NCBI GenBank assembly: GCA_900551505.1
Contig: URWK01000049.1
Location: forward strand, 1-8,381
DNA: 8,381 nucleotides
Source of the DNA: an uncultured Ruminococcus sp.
GTDB taxonomy: Bacteria; Bacillota; Clostridia; Oscillospirales; Ruminococcaceae
Direction of reading: 5' to 3'
Shown here in pieces: positions 7,280 to 8,381 of the stretch. A program made the position numbers and the translations under genes. The stretch's first letter is position 1, and the number at the start of each line of letters is the position of its first letter. A model generated the notes under the pieces. That model saw only the letters and a program-made list of their open reading frames with translations, did no database searches and was not told where the DNA came from.

Positions 7280-8329
7280 ATGAAGAAAAAAAGAAAAACC
7301 CTTAAAGGTATATCACTCGTTGAACTTGTTGTGGTAATGGCGGTATTCGGACTGATTATGTCAACGGCTCTTGCAATGATTAAGCCGGTTTCAGACCAGT
7401 ATAACACAACGGCACAGTTTACAAGTGCGAATGCAAGTATTGACAGCATAAGTTTTTACCTTGAAAGTCAGCTCAGATATGCCGACAGACTTTGGGTATA
7501 CAAGAATTACAAGCAGGGAAGCACAGCTGAATCAGTTGCATACAGTGATATGGTAAGCCAGTTCAGTTCGGAATATTGTCTTGTGCCGACCACAAAGACT
7601 TTCAATATCGGTGTTGCTCCTGATGTAAAGGAATATTCTGCAACGATTGACAGAACAGCGGTAGACCCTGCCCTTGCAAGTAATTACTATATCTACATTA
7701 TGACAATTCACAATGACAAGGACTGTACAATTGACGGTTCTACAGAGCCAAGAGGCAGAGTAAGTATTGATGTTTATGAACCTGACGGAACATATGTTGC
7801 CACAAAGTCAAACGAGTATGCAGTTGCAGAAGGTTTCTACAAGAACAACGAATTTGAAATCAGACTTGGCGAAGCTCAGAGAAACGAAGACGGCGTATGG
7901 ACAAAGGACGTTGACGGCAAACAGATTTACGGCCCTTTCAATCCGGGCAACTTCTCAACAACAATCAGCATTTACAAGAAGCAGTTTGACAAGACAGCAG
8001 GTACATTTGTATGGAACGACACAAACCTTAAAAACGTTGCGTCATTCGCTATAATGAACCTCACAAATCCGGACAACATTGTGTATAAGCTTTCAAATGT
8101 AAGAAACGAAACAGACCACACGAATTTTGCAGTACAGTATGATGACTTCAAGCAGGAGAACTACGGTTACAACTACAATGTAAACTCAGAATCAAGTGAT
8201 ACCTGGCTGCTCAAAAGCAATCTTACAGCAGCAAGATATAAGGAAATAGCTTGTAACGGAACTCTCTCAGACGGTTCAGAAGCTCAGGATATTGTATTTG
8301 TTTACACAAAGCCTAAGACATTCAAGTAA
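7280..8329 (+). CDS. PilW/GspJ-like minor pilin with class III signal
   Basis: This 349-residue prepilin starts with a ten-residue basic leader ending TLKG, followed by ISLVELVVVMAVFG with Glu at mature position 5 (Glu15). The membrane helix extends to about residue 33 and an amphipathic continuation to about 70. The large remainder is polar and strand-rich, with three cysteines (100, 149, 325) and an Asp/Gly-rich turn near 203-213 that could bind a metal, though I cannot show it does. N-terminal signal plus size fit the PilW/GspJ group of minor pilins, which initiate or cap the filament with GspI- and GspK-like partners; all three types are adjacent here. AAGGAG at 7265-7270, overlapping the previous stop, precedes the ATG by 9 nt. 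The reading frame ends in tandem stops TAA TAG (8327-8332). The protein appears complete. Confidence 0.85.
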   Translation: MKKKRKTLKGISLVELVVVMAVFGLIMSTALAMIKPVSDQYNTTAQFTSANASIDSISFYLESQLRYADRLWVYKNYKQGSTAESVAYSDMVSQFSSEYCLVPTTKTFNIGVAPDVKEYSATIDRTAVDPALASNYYIYIMTIHNDKDCTIDGSTEPRGRVSIDVYEPDGTYVATKSNEYAVAEGFYKNNEFEIRLGEAQRNEDGVWTKDVDGKQIYGPFNPGNFSTTISIYKKQFDKTAGTFVWNDTNLKNVASFAIMNLTNPDNIVYKLSNVRNETDHTNFAVQYDDFKQENYGYNYNVNSESSDTWLLKSNLTAARYKEIACNGTLSDGSEAQDIVFVYTKPKTFK

Positions 8330-8332
8330 TAG

Positions 8333-8381
8333 CAGGAAACTTATTCAGACAGTTTCAGGGGCGGGCCCCCCCGCATGGGGG
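8333..8381. other. Right-edge spacer ending in G/C homopolymers
   Basis: After the tandem stops there are about 20 nt of ordinary sequence, then from about 8357 a run of G and C homopolymers to the edge. GCGGG (8361-8365) and CCCGC (8370-8374) can pair around a four-base C loop. No T-run follows within the window, so it cannot be called an intrinsic terminator. Its composition is unlike the rest of the window and it may be a sequence-end artefact. No start of a further gene can be supported. Confidence 0.4.

Noticed and set aside
7207..7449. Minus-strand ORF of 80 codons, and other antisense or overlapping ORFs of 60-95 codons (for example 1000-1182, 2608-2811, 3708-3938, 7767-8054)
   Set aside because: They lie within or across clear genes on another frame, lack ribosome sites and show no recognisable protein features; they are frame shadows.
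8361..8374. GC hairpin as the operon's intrinsic terminator
   Set aside because: No T-run follows, the stem is only five pairs, and the surrounding homopolymers suggest an edge artefact.
1..8381. CRISPR array, tRNA/rRNA, insertion sequence or phage module
   Set aside because: No direct repeat-spacer pattern, no tRNA-like fold and no transposase, integrase or phage protein could be recognised.

Overview
The window looks like one end-to-end operon for a type IV pilus or type II secretion-like filament system, and all six supported genes are on the + strand. Low-GC DNA, a very A/T-rich leader, strong purine-rich Shine-Dalgarno sites before every gene, and a filament gene set with no PilP lipoprotein or PilQ secretin all fit a monoderm Bacillota. 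The protein style suggests a gut or rumen clostridium of the Ruminococcus/Oscillospiraceae kind. That placement is inference; no marker gene is present.

Layout: positions 1-101 hold a compositionally different scrap that may be the end of an upstream ORF or a dispersed repeat. Positions 102-348 are very A/T-rich and hold no gene I can support. A near-consensus promoter (349-377, TTGAAT, 17 bp, TATAAT with extended TGA) starts the operon. The genes follow with gaps of only 13-34 nt: (1) PilC/GspF inner-membrane platform protein, 440-1633; (2) a PilM-PilN fusion, 1664-3334; (3) a PilO-like protein, 3349-4068; (4) a 921-residue PilX/GspK-like protein with a prepilin-type N-terminus and a large beta-rich, partly beta-helical ectodomain, 4103-6868; (5) a small class III-signal pilin, 6889-7266; (6) a 349-residue PilW/GspJ-like minor pilin, 7280-8329. 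The window ends in 52 nt of spacer whose last 25 or so bases are oddly G/C-homopolymeric.

How they may work together: the PilM part of gene 2 should sit in the cytoplasm, bridging the motor ATPase and PilC to the PilN/PilO membrane subcomplex. Genes 4-6 carry the same L-K-G cleavage leader and are good candidates for the initiating or tip complex of the filament. Gene 4 lacks the Glu at mature position 5, as GspK does, and is by far the largest, so a tip adhesin or cap is the most attractive reading. The extension ATPase (PilB), retraction ATPase (PilT), prepilin peptidase (PilD) and an obvious abundant major pilin are all absent and must be encoded elsewhere.

The most interesting items are the very large tip-like protein, the PilM-PilN fusion that keeps a VNLLE version of the PilN docking motif while losing the actin-like nucleotide-binding residues, and a pilus operon that begins with pilC rather than pilB.
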